From contig JAGVVL010000002.1 of the NCBI GenBank assembly GCA_018287875.1, forward strand, positions 5,208,001-5,272,000: a stretch of DNA of 64,000 nt, read 5' to 3'. Every line of letters begins with the position of its first letter. Position 1 is the stretch's first letter. Positions 21,983 to 35,139 of the stretch are shown piece by piece. Under the pieces are notes generated by a model. The model was not told where the DNA came from, made no database searches, and worked only from the letters and a program-made list of their open reading frames with translations. Position numbers and translations under genes: made by a program. Source of the stretch: Nigrospora sphaerica (Eukaryota; Ascomycota; Sordariomycetes; Amphisphaeriales; Apiosporaceae).

Positions 21983-24900
21983 AGTCCTGGCCCGGTCTCG
22001 CCACCCCCCCTCCCCTGCAACCATCGCGGACCATGCCAGGACGGGCGGGCTGCATGGCGATAAGGCTACAGCAGCTAGACGCGGCGGGCAACGAGGCCAT
22101 CACGGAAGCAGTTTACGGCGAGCTGCAAGCCGCGAGCGCCGCAGCAGTACCTACAGCACGTTTTGGGCTGTCGCTGTCGTCAGCGTTGCTTTCGCTTCGT
22201 TCCCTTGCCCCCCTTCCTTCCACCCGTGGGCAGGGGTATTCGCATGGGAAGGGGAGGACACAGAAACACCCACACACGCACACACGCACACACATGCGCA
22301 CACAGGTACACACCACCACCACCACCTAGTCCGTCTCGGACTTCCTTCCTCGTCGTGGGATTGGGGGCTGAAGGCTTCGCGAGACGCCAAGCGGCCCTGC
22401 CTCTTTGTCTGCAGTCGCAGCACGGTTGACAGGCGGCAGGAGGCTGCGCGACGCCAGGCCCGAATGGGTCACCGTGCGAAACGACTGGTCACCCCGGCCT
22501 CTCTCCCCCCGCGGGGAAGCCCTGTCTCTGGTTGCGTCCTCGCACGAGGACCCGACGAGTGACGGAAAACGGCGTGCCGGTTGCGTTACGTGCGCGTCCA
22601 CACGCCCTCCCCTCCCCATTCGGGCGAGGAGGATGAGGGGGGACTGGGCTGAGAGGTCGTGGGAAAAGAGAAGGGGGAGGGTGAAGGTGTGAAGGTGAAA
22701 GAGAGGGGGGAGCCGGCGAGACGTCCGGACGTGCAGAGAAGCCGATAGCGGACGGGCAGGAGAGCGAAAAGCGGCAGACGATGGGCAGACTGGACTCGCT
22801 ACTAGCCAATGACAAGACGCCGAAGGGCGGACAGAACAGAACAGAACCGAGACACCCCGTCGTCCGTCGTCTGGTGACACTCGCACAACGAGACAGCCGC
22901 ACAGACACTAGCTAAAGATTGGGATGGCCAAGATTGGTGGTCATCACGGCGGGGGCCAAGGAAGGTTGGATCTGCCCATCATCATCCGGACCTGGGGGAC
23001 CTAAGAGGGTTTTGGGGGAGGGGTCAAGGAGAAATGGGCGTCGAATATGGTCCCCCGGACGTGAGCTCCGCCCCCGTCTACGGCCCTCGCGGAAAGTTTA
23101 GTCGTTCGTCGTTCCTGCCCTCTTTCGTGTCGCCCGAGAACCCCGGATTTCAGAAAAACCCCAACTGGGCGCGCCGCTACGACGCATCTGGGCACTTGTA
23201 GGACGACCCTTCCTCTCTTTCTTATTTCCCTTTCCCTCCGCCCCTCCTTCGTGCAGCCCCGACGGACCGGGCAAAAAGGGCGTCGCGGGGGGCCGCAGAT
23301 CGGGGATTTTTGTTTTTGACGCGCGACTAGTCCTCAAGCAGTTTTGCTGCCTGTCGTTGGCTCCGTCTTCCTCCTCCCCACCCCCATCGCTAGTAGGCCG
23401 AGCCACCCTCAAGAGGGACCTCTCGCCATACGGATAGCTTACGAGGGAAGCAATTTGGACAGGACACCCCCCCCCCCCCGGTCGGACTGCGTACGGGAAC
23501 GAACGAGAGAGAGAGGGCTGAGGTCGTTTGAGAGAAATGTAGTGTGGGTGGGGTGGGGGAGAGGCGAGGCAATGAGCAAAAGCACGTTCGGGGTCGTACT
23601 ATCGCCCGACGATGCATCTTCACGTCCTACGCTAGCCGCAAATCCTCCCACCCCCCTTTCCTTCCTTTGCCCCCCGCATGGCCAATCAATAGCCACCTCT
23701 TGACCTCTGGCGAGTTGGAGGTGAGAACCAAAGTCGCTTGGACACAGGCTGACGGGCAGGGTCAAAGGGGAGAGAGAGAGAGAGAGAGAGGGAGAAAGAA
23801 AAAGGCCTCACCCGCAGTAGCTCGTCCGTCGTGCATGACCCCGTACCTCTCGTACGCTTCGCCGCCCGCCATGCGCCGACCATCCGCCCACTTCGCACCA
23901 CCTTTCCGTGGGTAACGGATCGCAGGGCAGTACCGCAGGCAGGAATAATAGTATCTAGGCATCCGTGCGTCCCCCTGCCCGCAAGGAACCGACGAACTGC
24001 TCTGGAGGGGACTTTGTTGGGTAGTGTGTGGCCTGTGCGGGTCTCCTTCAGTTGAAGCAGGACGAAGACACGGGCCCTTTGTTCCCCTACGGAGATGAAC
24101 GTCTTTTGTTTTTTTTGTTTTTTTTGGCGCGCTCGCTCCCACCCGAAAGTCGCGGTTCCGGAGGCTGCCTCTCCTTGGCCGGCCCGGGGGGTGCTTCGGA
24201 TATAAATGTCGTTTCTCGCGTTACCGGGAGCCCGGAGGCCGAAGGGGGGATGCAGGCCATTTTCGGCCGGAGCGAACCAGCAGCCAACGTCCTTTCCGGG
24301 GATGGCATCTTCCTCGACAGCTAGAAAGGACTACACAGGTGTCTGGGCGGTGCCCCTATCAAAACCGTCCATATTAGCAAGTAGGAAGAGGAGAGCCTGC
24401 CGTTCACGAAACCACACCCCTCCCCCAGTCCGGTTCCCGAGGATTTTCCCAGTCCGAGGCCCGCCAAGAACTGGCAGGATTGCGGGGAGACGAGATAATA
24501 GCGGGCTTCTCCATCTCCAAGCCAAGACTAACGAAAGCGAACCCCCCCCCCGGCCCCCGGTAGAGACTAGCGCTGGTCTGCTCCACGGGCGTGCCCATAT
24601 GGGCACGGCCTCAAGGAAGACGAGGAGGGGGGAGGAGTGTGCCTAGTCGAGGCAGGATAGTTCTTCCTGGGCAAAGCGAGATGGGGCTTTTTGCCCGCCG
24701 TTTCTGGGGGGGGAGATTCTCAGACGGGCGTGGGGAGCGAGCAAGGAAGAGAGAGAAGTTGAAGTTGCTGGCAAAAACTGAGGAGCCGAGTCGTAACGGT
24801 CATGATCTTCGTCTACATGAAACCTAGCCGTGGAAGCTAAGTTTTTGCGCGATTGTAGTTTACAACTTGGAAAGCGACCAGGAAACGTGCCCCTTCCGCC

Positions 24901-27900
24901 CTATATCTCCCGTTTCCTCCCCGGGACCCCAAAGGGAAAGGAAGGGCATGGCGGCGATCGACTTGGACGGCGTCCGAAGACCGGCTCTCCCCTTCGCCCT
25001 GGCGCGTCGTCGGCCAACGCTTCCCTCGCCTTTCCCCCAAAGAATCGCGACGAGCCCTAGACGGGCCTAAGCGATGGACCGGTCGTCAAACTGGAAGATT
25101 GCGCTGACATCACAGGGGAGCCGCACCATGAACCGACACTTTTGGTGAAGGATGTGGAGTTGCTTCTGTAAGCTTCAGTGGAATTACTAATCTAAAAAGT
25201 ACATCGGCAGGGGGGAAGGGGGAGGGGCTCGGACACTTCGAAAAGCACAGCCAATCAGAGTTGCGGGCGCAGGCACACGCCACGATGGTGCCGATTCACG
25301 CCTTTTTTTTACCACACGTGCCCGCCGACGGACATTGAGATTGACCAAGAGGCCAAACGACCTACGGTACTACTACTAGTCGCCCAGCGGGCTTTTTGGG
25401 GCCCGGTGATAATCATGGCCCAGTGGCGTCTCCGCTTGACAGGTTGCGGGACCGCCACAGCTCGGCACCGGAGGCTGCAGAGTAATAGCGGTAGCGACAG
25501 GGGAAAGAGCTTGGCAAAGGGGTGTTTGGTTGTGGCTGCTACGGGCGATGACGCGCGAAAGGATCCGGCTTCGGCTGACTCGGGTTGGCTGCATCTCATC
25601 GGGATGGTCTTTCTCCGTTCCCACCCGCTCCAAACCCGACCCCTGGCATCCATCTCTCTTTCTCTGCCCTGTTATCAAGTCGGCAAAGAGGCAGAGAGAG
25701 CGTGTGTGCAAGTCATCATGCGCCTTTTCGCTGCCCTGCAAAGCCCCGTGCCAAGCCGACATACAGTGCTACGCCCCGCAAACGGCGATGTAACACCATC
25801 AGCAGCCGCCTGAGCTGAAAGAGCTAGCATCGCGAAGTGCGTGCGCGTGTGTGTGAGCGTGTGTGTGTGTGCTCTATCTACCATATACGATTACAACAGT
25901 ACCCGTGTGGCACCCACTCGAAGAGCCCCATGCCGTCGCCCGTCTCTGGCTCGCCGTCCCTTTTCCCCACGTAATTGGTGCCTGTACCAGGCACAGTGCA
26001 CATGAAGCCGTCCGGGCGAGCTGTGGGAGGCCCCCCGGGGGATGAGGGCACAACCTAATCCAAACCGAATGCAGACGCGACCGCAGGCCACCCTCCCACG
26101 GGGCTCGCAAATGGCAACCAGACGACACGGGCGCGCGCCGGACGGAAATTCTTGGCCTGGGCAAAAGCCGGCGACAAATCTCTCTTCCCGTCAGCATCCC
26201 GGAAATAAGACGCGATTTGAACGGGTCGAAATACCACCGGTGATATAATTAGCGATTTGCAGGGGAACGCGCCCTTCCGCCGTACTCGCCAAAAGACACA
26301 CAGTAATATTGACCCTGGTCAAGAACGGCATCGCCACCTTGGATAGATCCACGCCTCATATCTGAGGCAGGCTGGAGAGCCTCGGAACCTGGCGAGCGCC
26401 ACTATGGGTAACCAAGAAACAGGTGGCAGCAAAACAACATCGTCCCGAAGCTTGGCATTAATATGATGTAAGCACCTGAAGTTAGTGGTCACGCCGACGC
26501 GCAAAGGTCAATGCATCCAAACACACAACACAGCCATGCGCCCACCTACTCGGCCGTCGGAGGGCCTCACCAAATCCTGGGTCATGCAAGGCACCATCCA
26601 ATTGTGCATGAACGGCCGCGAGACCAATCACCAGGTGAGAGCATGAGATGTCGACATGTCCGCGACGAGGGACTCCATCCCTTAGAGATCCCCGTCAGCA
26701 ATGCGGATACGACTCGGCAATCGCTGCGTATCGGCCGAGCAGGGAAGAATGAGTAATCGCAGGGAGGATGATATCGGAGCTAGATAGCTGAGGCTCCCGT
26801 CAAACGAATGAGAGCATGTCGCTGCTATCTGTGACTCAGCTCCGAAAAGCGCTGGACGGTGGCCCCGGTCATGGGTGCGACTGGACGATCCGTAGCGGAC
26901 ATGTTGACCTGGCAGGCCACCCTCTCCTTGCGTGCTTTCGCGGGGCCCGCGCGGATTTACCGGAGGCTTCGCCCGTCTGCTTGTCCTGCGGCTGGAACTT
27001 TCCGGGGCATGACTAACCAATGGGTTGGCGAAGCTCGGCCCATAAGGCGAGAAAGACCAAGAAGCCCGTCGGGTCATCACCATGTGTTTTAACGCTGGGC
27101 GCAAGGCACACACGCACGAGAGTCCCCGCCGCGGTGGTCCTGCAGGGCAAGGCGGCAGCCGTCGGATATGTCCCCGTCGGCCATGATGCCCCGATCTAGA
27201 AGCTGTTTCGGGCGTGTTGGTGGAGGATGGGACGCCCAACGTGTGCACATCGGGTGACATGGCCGGGGTTGCCAGAGAAATAGGGTTTGCGCGTGCATGA
27301 GCAACCCACCACGTCTCCCTTTTTCGCGGGTCCTTCGCGGAGCCTTCGTGGATTTTGCTGGTATTCGTTGTCAGTTTGTTGGCCGGCCGGCCGGCTGGGG
27401 AGCGTGTTCTTGCGGCGTGTCGTGGCATCCCGTGTCCGAGAGCAGCAATACATATGCAGCCTGTATGTAAGTACAGGTGTATGGCTGTCTACGGAAGGTT
27501 AGCTGTGAGAGTTACCTACTTGGTCGTCCGTCCCCTGCCCGTTAGGGCACAGTAGAACTGCCGTGCGGTGGGGTTTCGGGCCTAACCCACCAATCCGGCC
27601 GACCCGCCGTGCTGGTTGACGGGCCGCTCCCTCTCTTGAACATGGGGAGCTCGCAAGAAAAAGAAGGAAGCGCTGGGGATGCGATGCGACGCGATGGGGT
27701 CAAGCGGCCGCACCGTGAAATCGCGCAACTGGAGACCAGCCGGCGACGCCGGACGGGACCCGGGGCCCGGCCAACGAAGACGCACGCAAAGACGATGCAC
27801 GCAAAGACGACGTGGCGGGCGTGCTGTCGCTGGACCGACATCCTTGGGAGGGCGCTGTTGGTGCCGCGGACCTGCCCATTGGCTCTCTGGAAGAGGCCTG

Positions 27901-28664
27901 GAGAGCAACATGCATTGCTCGCTATGCCTGAGAGCCCTGTAAAAGGCGCGCCCCGGGTTGGGTAGCCCGGGTCCGATGCGCATGCGTACGGTTGGGACAC
28001 CCCGTTCATCCGTACGGCGGAAAGAGTTCGAAACTTGGGTCCCGGACTTCATGTTCGTTCGTGATTTGGAGGCGTATGGTGATGGTCCATGTGGCCAGCC
28101 GTCGGTGCGGCCATGCTCACTGGTTACCTCGCGTCCCCCATCCCCGTTCCCGGTCCCCCTACACGTCGACACGTGTGCCCTGGCCGCGGGTGCGCTGAAC
28201 AAGCGCAGCAGCGTCGTCAGTGAAACTGACGATCACTCCAAGAGCAGGAGGGCCCAGCAGACTAGAGGGCGACCGGGGGGTGGAGTATGCTGAACTAACC
28301 GGCCGGGCTAAGCTGCAAGCAGATGGAGGAGTATCTACTACTACACACTAGTAACCAGGTAGGTACGAGAAGGCAAGGGAAGCTTGGGCGACGACTGTCC
28401 AAGACGCCGATGCTGGGGGAAGCGGATCGATGACGACGCCGTGCCGACACGGCGGCCAATAGTGGCGACGCCCAGGTCTCCCGTGTAACCGTATACGGCC
28501 TAGGCCGGAGCGAGAGTCGCGGTGCCCTGGGTCCGCCTACGATGTGTGTCTGCCCGGCTGCCGGGGCCCCCTTCAAGCCAGACGGACCAGAGCGGCGGCG
28601 ACGAAAAGGCGGGAGGTGTACCTATAGCGAGCGAGAGTGCGTGCGTGCGACGCCGCATCGTGCG

Positions 28665-28675
28665 TCGTTGTCGTT

Positions 28676-28717
<42 letters not shown>
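28665..28717. repeat. (GTC)n trinucleotide microsatellite
   Basis: About 17 GTC/GTTGTC units run in tandem, the last 13 perfect. Not inside any supported coding frame. Confidence 0.9.
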
Positions 28718-29286
28718 CCCGTTCCCCATCCCCGGTGCAGAAGCATCCTTAGATAGATCCATCCCGTCCCACATTAGGCCGCACTCCGCAGCAGGTGAGC
28801 GGAACTTGGAGAACCGGGTCGTGCCGCCATTCGACCTGCTCTCTTCTTATGGGCCCATATGGTCAACCACCCAACTTGCGGTATCCCTATTGATATGTCT
28901 GTTGCTCTCACTCTCTGGTCACCGCAAATAGGTGTAGCCACCCGCCCACGCCGATGCCCGTCTTGCACGACCAACGGGTATAGGCGACGGCGGCGACGGC
29001 GACGACGCGCTTTGCCGATCCCCTAGTACTCGCCGCAGTCCTACCACTCCCTCAGTATAGTGCGCCGGGTGCGTCGACAAACGATGTCGATGGGGGGGGG
29101 CGGACTGGCCTCATGATGCCGCTAGCAGCACTCAGCACTCACTCACTCCGACCCCAACCCACCACACCAAGCACGGGATGCGGAGTACATGGGTGAATGT
29201 AGTTCGCATTCTTCCTCCTCCTCCTCCTCCTCCTCCTCCACACCACCCTCCATCAACATGGGTTCATTTCCGCCTCCACTTGGACG

Positions 29287-29303
29287 CCCCCCCCCCCCCC
29301 CCC
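29287..29303. repeat. C17 homopolymer
   Basis: Seventeen consecutive C residues follow a CCT microsatellite by about 50 bp. Runs of this length are prone to assembly length error. Confidence 0.9.
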
Positions 29304-30837
29304 GGGCCGTTCAGGCTATACACACGTGGGTGCATAGGGGCACAGGAGCAGCGCGATCGCTACTTCCTGCAGGCGGAGGAGGAGGCGCTCCACTGAAGTC
29401 GTGCATCTTTCCGGATGGTGGTGTACAAAAGTAGATGCCTAGTCGTGATTTCTCATGAGTCCGGATTGGACCGCTAGGTCGGTCGCTTATCTCTTTGTTC
29501 GCACGCCGTTCCACCCTTCGGCTCACAAGCGTAGAGATATGCGTAAAGTAGGATCAGATAGCAGACGGGGCGTACACAGTAGCCACCCCAGATAGGACGA
29601 AGCCATCCACCACCACCACCATCCCATTGGCCACAGCCTCCCCTCTCTTGGTATCGGCCTGTTTGATAGTCGCCGCGGCCAGGGTCCTGATATCAGCCGG
29701 CCCTGAAGCGTCTGGGGCTATGCTTCAGACTGTCTCGCTTGGGGGAGGAGAGGTGGAGGCGTGTTCTTGTTTTCCCACAACCGCGACAGCCAGCGCCGCG
29801 CCGCCCTCGCTGTCCGCCCGGCCGTCCGGGCAGACACACAAAAACAGTAACGGCTGTAAGTCCAACTTCGGAGCCCGCCGAGGCGGAGGATGATGATGAC
29901 GAGGGGTCCACGATCGCCCCCCGACCCGCGACTGCCGGCCATGCGAATGCGCCCCTCTCGTCAGTCCTGGGAGGTTCAGTGTGGGTGGTTGCGCCGGCCG
30001 ATTCTGCGTCTTGTCGGAACGGACTGATAGTGTCGTCAGTGCTGCACCTCCCCGTCCCCCAATGTTGCCATAGGCCGCCCTGGTGCTCGTCAGGGTCCTC
30101 CTGCCTCCCCTTCGCGATGCCACTAGCCTCCGCATTCTGCGGATGAGCCCACCACCCCTCATGCTGTCCGGGTGATCGCAGGGCGTGATTGGAACAGGTG
30201 GTCAGGTGGCGTTGGACGAGGATAATGACACTCCATGGTCCAACCCTCCCCGTCACCACCTCGTCCGGCAAACCGCCCGGGGGGGGGGGTGGTTGAGTGC
30301 ACCCGGCACCTGCAGCTGTGGGTGGATTCGAATCTGGCATAGTGTCGCGCGCGGTGTGTGTGGGTGAATGCGGGAGAAACGAGAGCATGATGGCGCATTT
30401 TCTGCTTTGGGAAAGCCGGCAAGCCGTGAGCGTCCCCAGGCCCACCATCGATTGGAAAGGGGCCTCGGGGACTAGTGAGCAATGTTCTGTAAGGTACGGC
30501 CAGTTCTTTTGAAGGGTCGACTCTGGCCAGGGCCTGGGCAATGCCATCATCGTGTCCGGGGCGACATACCCTGGATGAGAAGCCTTCGTCACTTACGCCC
30601 GAGTGCTTTACATGACGGTGCGGCAGAACTCGGCCGTCCGATCTGCCGAACCCTCCATTCTCCTTGTCTTTCGCCCCGGCGGCGTTGGTCGTCTCGCCCC
30701 CCCGCAGGCGGGCGTGTCCGGCGAGTCCTGTCTGCAGACCTTTGATACTGCCGCCGTGTAACAGCGAGCTAGTTTGTGTTGCCACACCATCTCACTTATA
30801 CACCATCAACCCATACTACACACCAGATACTACATAC

Positions 30838-30945
30838 ATACGCACGCACACGCCCACACATACGCGCACCTACTCATGCCCTCACATACTCGCACCCACA
30901 CCCACACGCCCGGTACACTGCCCCCAGTACCTACACACACGCGTA
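30838..30945. repeat. CA-rich imperfect microsatellite
   Basis: A degenerate CACA/CATA tract of about 100 bp contains CACACGCC and CACACATACGC variants. Confidence 0.75.
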
Positions 30946-33150
30946 CAGTAGGCCAGGGATGGTGGTAGGAAGTAGCCAGCCAGATAGCCTAGGCCGACAG
31001 CTAGAAATCCCCAAGCCGTGCAGAAACGGCTCGTGATATGGACTGGCAAATCACAACGGCGCAAGAAAGCCTGGGAAGATCCGCGGATGTGCCCCCCAAA
31101 GAAGGCCCCTTGGGGGGGCAGGCTAGACAAATTGTCCTCCGCAGTGGCTTGGAGGCCGGCTATGAATGGTATGCGCGGTGACGATGCCCCCCTCCGAAAG
31201 GGCCTGCGAGACCTGCAGCTAGCAGGCCAGGCAGAGAGGAAAAAACAGTGGCAGCCAGAAGACGACTGCATGGCTATCCAGTCGAGCCCCCGTCGACCTA
31301 CAACAACAAGCCATACGGCCATTGCGGACAGGCTGCCCTATCAGACGGGCATGGGGAGCAAAGGCCGGGTTTAGTGCGGCGGCGCTCCTTCCCACTCATC
31401 AAACGAGCGAACATGAACGGCCCGCATTGACCAGAGCGCGAACGAACGGCTGCACAGAGCGTTACATGGCCCCTCCCGAGTCAGGCCGTCCTCCCGACAA
31501 TCAGCTCACCCATAAACGACGGACCAGGCCTAGCACAACACGCACGGTGATGGGCAGATTTGGGTGGGTTGGGCATGGGATGATCGCTCAATTTGCCGCC
31601 GGGAGTCAACGAGCGGACGGACGACTGGCTGGACGGGGAGGGGGGAGGGATGAAGAATGGAGGGAGGGACGGATACCACCACAGTCCTGCTTTTGCCTGC
31701 CGACCAGGTAAGTCGAGAGAGGGCGAGAGAGAGCAGCCAGGAATCCATCCATAGAACACCTTTTCCCCCTCGCCCACCCCACGCTCCTACTACTGGTAGT
31801 AACATGACGGCCCACTCCCATTTCCGTCGACTGCGTCTGGCCACCGTCGTGGTGGGTGGCCGGCCGTGCCGTAGGCGCGCGTACGGGGGTGGCAGGCTGG
31901 CAGGCTGGCTGCAAGTTGGGAACGGTCCAGTTGCATGCAGCAGCGAGACGAGCAAAGACGAACAATCCCGCCAAGAACGAGGGGGGGAGAACAAGAAAAT
32001 TCACGAGCCCGACAGAGCCGGGCAAGCGCTGGACCTGAGTCCTCACGGCAATTGAGATACGGGAAAGAAATAAGACGGAATGGGAGAGAGAGAGAGAGAG
32101 AGAAAAATAGAGTCCAAACCGACGCCTCCCAGCGCACCCGATCCCTTCACACAGTCACGCCTGGGACTCGCCGAATTACGGGCTCACCTCACCATTCTCT
32201 CTTTCCTCTCCGCCTGGTCTCGCTCGCCGGGTCACCAGTCGTGACCGGCCGGCCCCGAGACAGCAGCAGCAGCTACAGTCTGCGGCCAAGCCCAAGGGGG
32301 AAGAGTCCTCTCGTACCTACGAGACTCCGAGCACACACACGCCCTGCCAGCAAGCCCCTGGTGAGCCAGGGCGTTAGGGCGTCAGGGCGTCAAGCTAGCC
32401 GGCTTGCTGTACGACGACGCTCGCAGAGAAAAGAAGAGGGCATGGGGGGGTGTGTCTTGGCTAGGCGATCGACACCCGCTACTGTTTGCTACTCCAGTCC
32501 TCGCACCACACCCACAGCCCACACACCCCCGTCGCTAAGCTGTGTCACCACTTCATGCCCACCGAAAACCACGGAAAAGTTTTCGTTCGAGCTGGGTTCT
32601 GCTTTACACCGTTCACGCCCCGGGGGTCGGCCAGACTCCCATCGTGTCCCCTGCCGGGCATCCACAATCCAGCGGGTGCTGAGGGCGCTAACTCGTACAT
32701 GACAGGGGGGGCGTGGATGACGGCCTGGACGATGACCTACCAGAAGGCATTTCTTATGTCGCTGTGGGTATGGCCAAGATATGCGGTACCTTACGGAGCG
32801 CCTGCGGTGTGAGCGGCCCCTATGTACTTGCTCCCCGGCAGCCCCACGGGACCCTCTTTCTGTCCTTTGGCTATGCACACCCTCAGCTGCCTGGGCTGAC
32901 ACCGCTCACACCCCCTCCCTCTCTTTCTCTCTCACACCCCCTCCCTCTCGGCCACGGCCCACCGCGCGCTGCAGGCTCTCCCCATGTCACTTGGCCCTGT
33001 GGGTTCTTGGGTGCTGCTGAGCACACCATCCCTGGGAAATCTTGCATGGTCGACGAAGATCGGAGGTCCCAAGTACCCTTTCACGCAAATGTCGGGGCCA
33101 AGTACAAGAATGGCGAGCGAGCACGCCTACATTGCACGGGTTTCGTCCAG

Positions 33151-33157
33151 TATATAC
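33151..33157 (+). promoter_or_regulatory. TATA box and start of the ATG-free 5' leader of the Ecl1-family gene
   Basis: TATATAC is followed by about 430 nt of C/A/T-rich DNA leading to the ATG at 33609. There is no ATG between 33163 and 33608. This is the pattern of a long, scanning-compatible 5' leader with transcription starting near 33180. Confidence 0.6.
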
Positions 33158-33608
33158 ATATGAGTCCTCCAATCCCAACTCTCTTTCAGTCCTCTTCGAC
33201 CAACACGCCGCCTACCACTCTTCTTCAAAACCCTCGCTCCTCCTCGACTTCGAATAGAACTCTTTTGCTAAAGACCAACCGTCAACTACACAACCACATC
33301 CACGCTCTGAACAAGCCTTCCGTTCACCGCACTCGACCACATCTAAATAGACCTGCCTAGGAGACGAACCGTCGACTCATCCCGCCCGCCTCGACGCTAC
33401 CACCACCACCACCACCAACCACATAGCCTTTGCACCTTGGCCTGCCATCCCCTACTTGTCAAACGACTTGCCCTCGACAGACCACAGGGCACTTCTACCC
33501 TTCGTGAAGTAAACAGGCCGCCGTCAGCTACGGATTCGCTTGACTTCACCACCCACACAACACCCCACTACTCGACATTTCTCGGTAACCCGAGCCTCCT
33601 CGTTCACC

Positions 33609-34049
33609 ATGTCCTTCGAACAGGCCTGGGAGCACCAGTTCTGCCTGTCCTGTGACAGGCAAACGGACGGTGCTACCTACTGCTCCGAATCCTGCCGCCT
33701 ATCTGATTTTGAGTCCTCGACGCCTTCGTCGGCTGCCAGCAGCCCGGCCAGCTCACCAACCCTCACACCTCCCTCGTACGGCTGGCCGGCCTCGCGGCCC
33801 TCGTCCAACAAGTTCTACCTCTCGCCCGCCTATGACTTCCACAACGCCCAGCCCTACGGCTCGTCATCATCACAGGCCCAGAAGTCCCTCACGCCCTCGA
33901 GCTCGCACAGCAGCCTCTGCTCCCTGCAGAGCACCTCGTCAACGAGCAGCGATGCCCAGCGGGTATCAGACAAGGCGAAACGGCAATTGCGGGACTACGC
34001 CAGCTCTTTCGAGCACGCTCGCCTGCAACGACGACGATCATCCAACTAG
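33609..34049 (+). CDS. ECL1: Ecl1-family (extender of chronological lifespan) zinc-binding protein
   Basis: A single exon encodes 146 residues. The N-terminus WEHQFCLSCDRQTDGATYCS carries a four-cysteine cluster (Cys12, Cys15, Cys25, Cys29) in CxxC-x9-CxxxC spacing, followed by ESCRLSDFE. This is the conserved box of the Ecl1/Ecl2/Ecl3 family. In fission yeast these small nuclear proteins extend chronological lifespan and respond to nutrient and metal stress. The rest is Ser/Pro/Thr-rich and probably disordered, with a basic tail ending QRRRSSN. The ATG at 33609 has context caccATGT and is the first after a TATA box about 455 bp upstream. A longer in-frame form from 33540 would lie in the leader and start at a non-ATG codon. 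It is the only supported gene in about 24 kb. Confidence 0.85.
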   Translation: MSFEQAWEHQFCLSCDRQTDGATYCSESCRLSDFESSTPSSAASSPASSPTLTPPSYGWPASRPSSNKFYLSPAYDFHNAQPYGSSSSQAQKSLTPSSSHSSLCSLQSTSSTSSDAQRVSDKAKRQLRDYASSFEHARLQRRRSSN

Positions 34050-34990
34050 CGGCCGACGGGAGCCCGTGCCGCTGAGCACGCCGCCTACCGACGGCTCTCT
34101 GACTCATTACTCTTCTCACCAACCCACTTCATCATCACTCAACAATATTATACCCTAGACCGGACTTCAACTTTCCCTTTTCCTATCCTCATCACATCAC
34201 GACTCAACCATATCTTCCCTTTACACCGAATTTCTTCTCTCCCATCAACAGACTTAGGACGCGAGAGACCTGGATTACCTTGTACCAAAAAGCATACACC
34301 GGAGCACATTATCACAAAAAGTTTTTGAGGTGGCATTGATTGGCCATTTGGCTGCTTTTCAGCACAGGCGTACCACGGGGCGAAGGGGTCTTTGGGAAAC
34401 ATGCTGTACCGCAATGCCCGAGGGGTATTTGCCGTGGCCTGGCAGCGCCACAAAGGAGGAGGACGGGTTTTCCGGAACAGGGAAACGGGCACACACACAT
34501 CCTGCAGGGTCAAGGAGACCATGTCCCCGGCGTGGGAACGGTGCGGGGTGGGAAACTAGCCACGGGGTTGTTTTTTCCCGGTACGCTTCAAGACGCAAGC
34601 GGTGCCGCTGTGGCTGCATTCACCGGGAGAGGAGGGTGGATGCCTACGATAGCTATCTAGAATTCGCCTGCTTCTGTACTCCTCTTTACAGAGCCCGGCG
34701 AGACCCAACGGGGCCTCGCCGCTGGACGAATAGAACGCTTGTCAAGCAAAAACACAAAACATATTCTCTCTTTCTCCCTTCCGTGATTCACGAGGCAACG
34801 CCTCGTCCCATCCTTCGTATTCCCCCCAGTCGTCACCGGGGGTCTGGTCCAGTCTAGCGGGCGGCTCTGACGCCAGATCGGACGGTCCAGACCCCTCGTG
34901 AACGCATCACAGGAGCCCTGACCGTCTGCCTGCCCGACCCGCCCCTAGCGAGCGCTGCCTGCCCAACAAGCAGGACGGATTAGCTAGGCA

Positions 34991-35139
34991 CATACATACA
35001 CACATACACACATACACACATACACACATACACACATACACACATACACACATACACACATACACACATACACACATACACACATACACACATACACACA
35101 TACACACATACACACATACACACATACACACATACACAC
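34991..35139. repeat. 8-bp minisatellite, unit CATACACA
   Basis: About 18 near-perfect copies of an 8-bp unit cover roughly 149 bp and are flanked by a short CT run. All frames are open because the period is not a multiple of three, so frames reading through it encode a repeating peptide; I regard those as artefacts. Confidence 0.95.

Larger units (their letters stand above)
19185..33150. other. 14-kb gene-poor, G+C-rich stretch upstream of the Ecl1-family gene
   Basis: Nothing here shows a protein family, sustained codon bias or plausible exon chain. Open frames of up to about 300 codons occur on both strands, but they are low in complexity (Ser/Arg/Pro/Gly-rich) and overlap each other, as expected by chance in G+C-rich DNA. 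The stretch is full of microsatellites and homopolymers: GA runs at 21949-21982 and 23769-23792, CA-rich at 22259-22320 and 30838-30945, GTC repeats at 28665-28717, CCT near 29213-29239 and a C17 run at 29287-29303. It does not look AT-rich, so it is not a typical RIP-mutated transposon island. Untranslated RNA genes or long-range control DNA are possible. Confidence 0.5.

Noticed and set aside
30320..30345. GGATTCGAATCTGG resembling a tRNA B box
   Set aside because: No matching A box, acceptor stem or anticodon arm at the right spacing.
29693..30592. 299-codon minus-strand frame
   Set aside because: No codon bias or family motif; equally open frames lie on the other strand.
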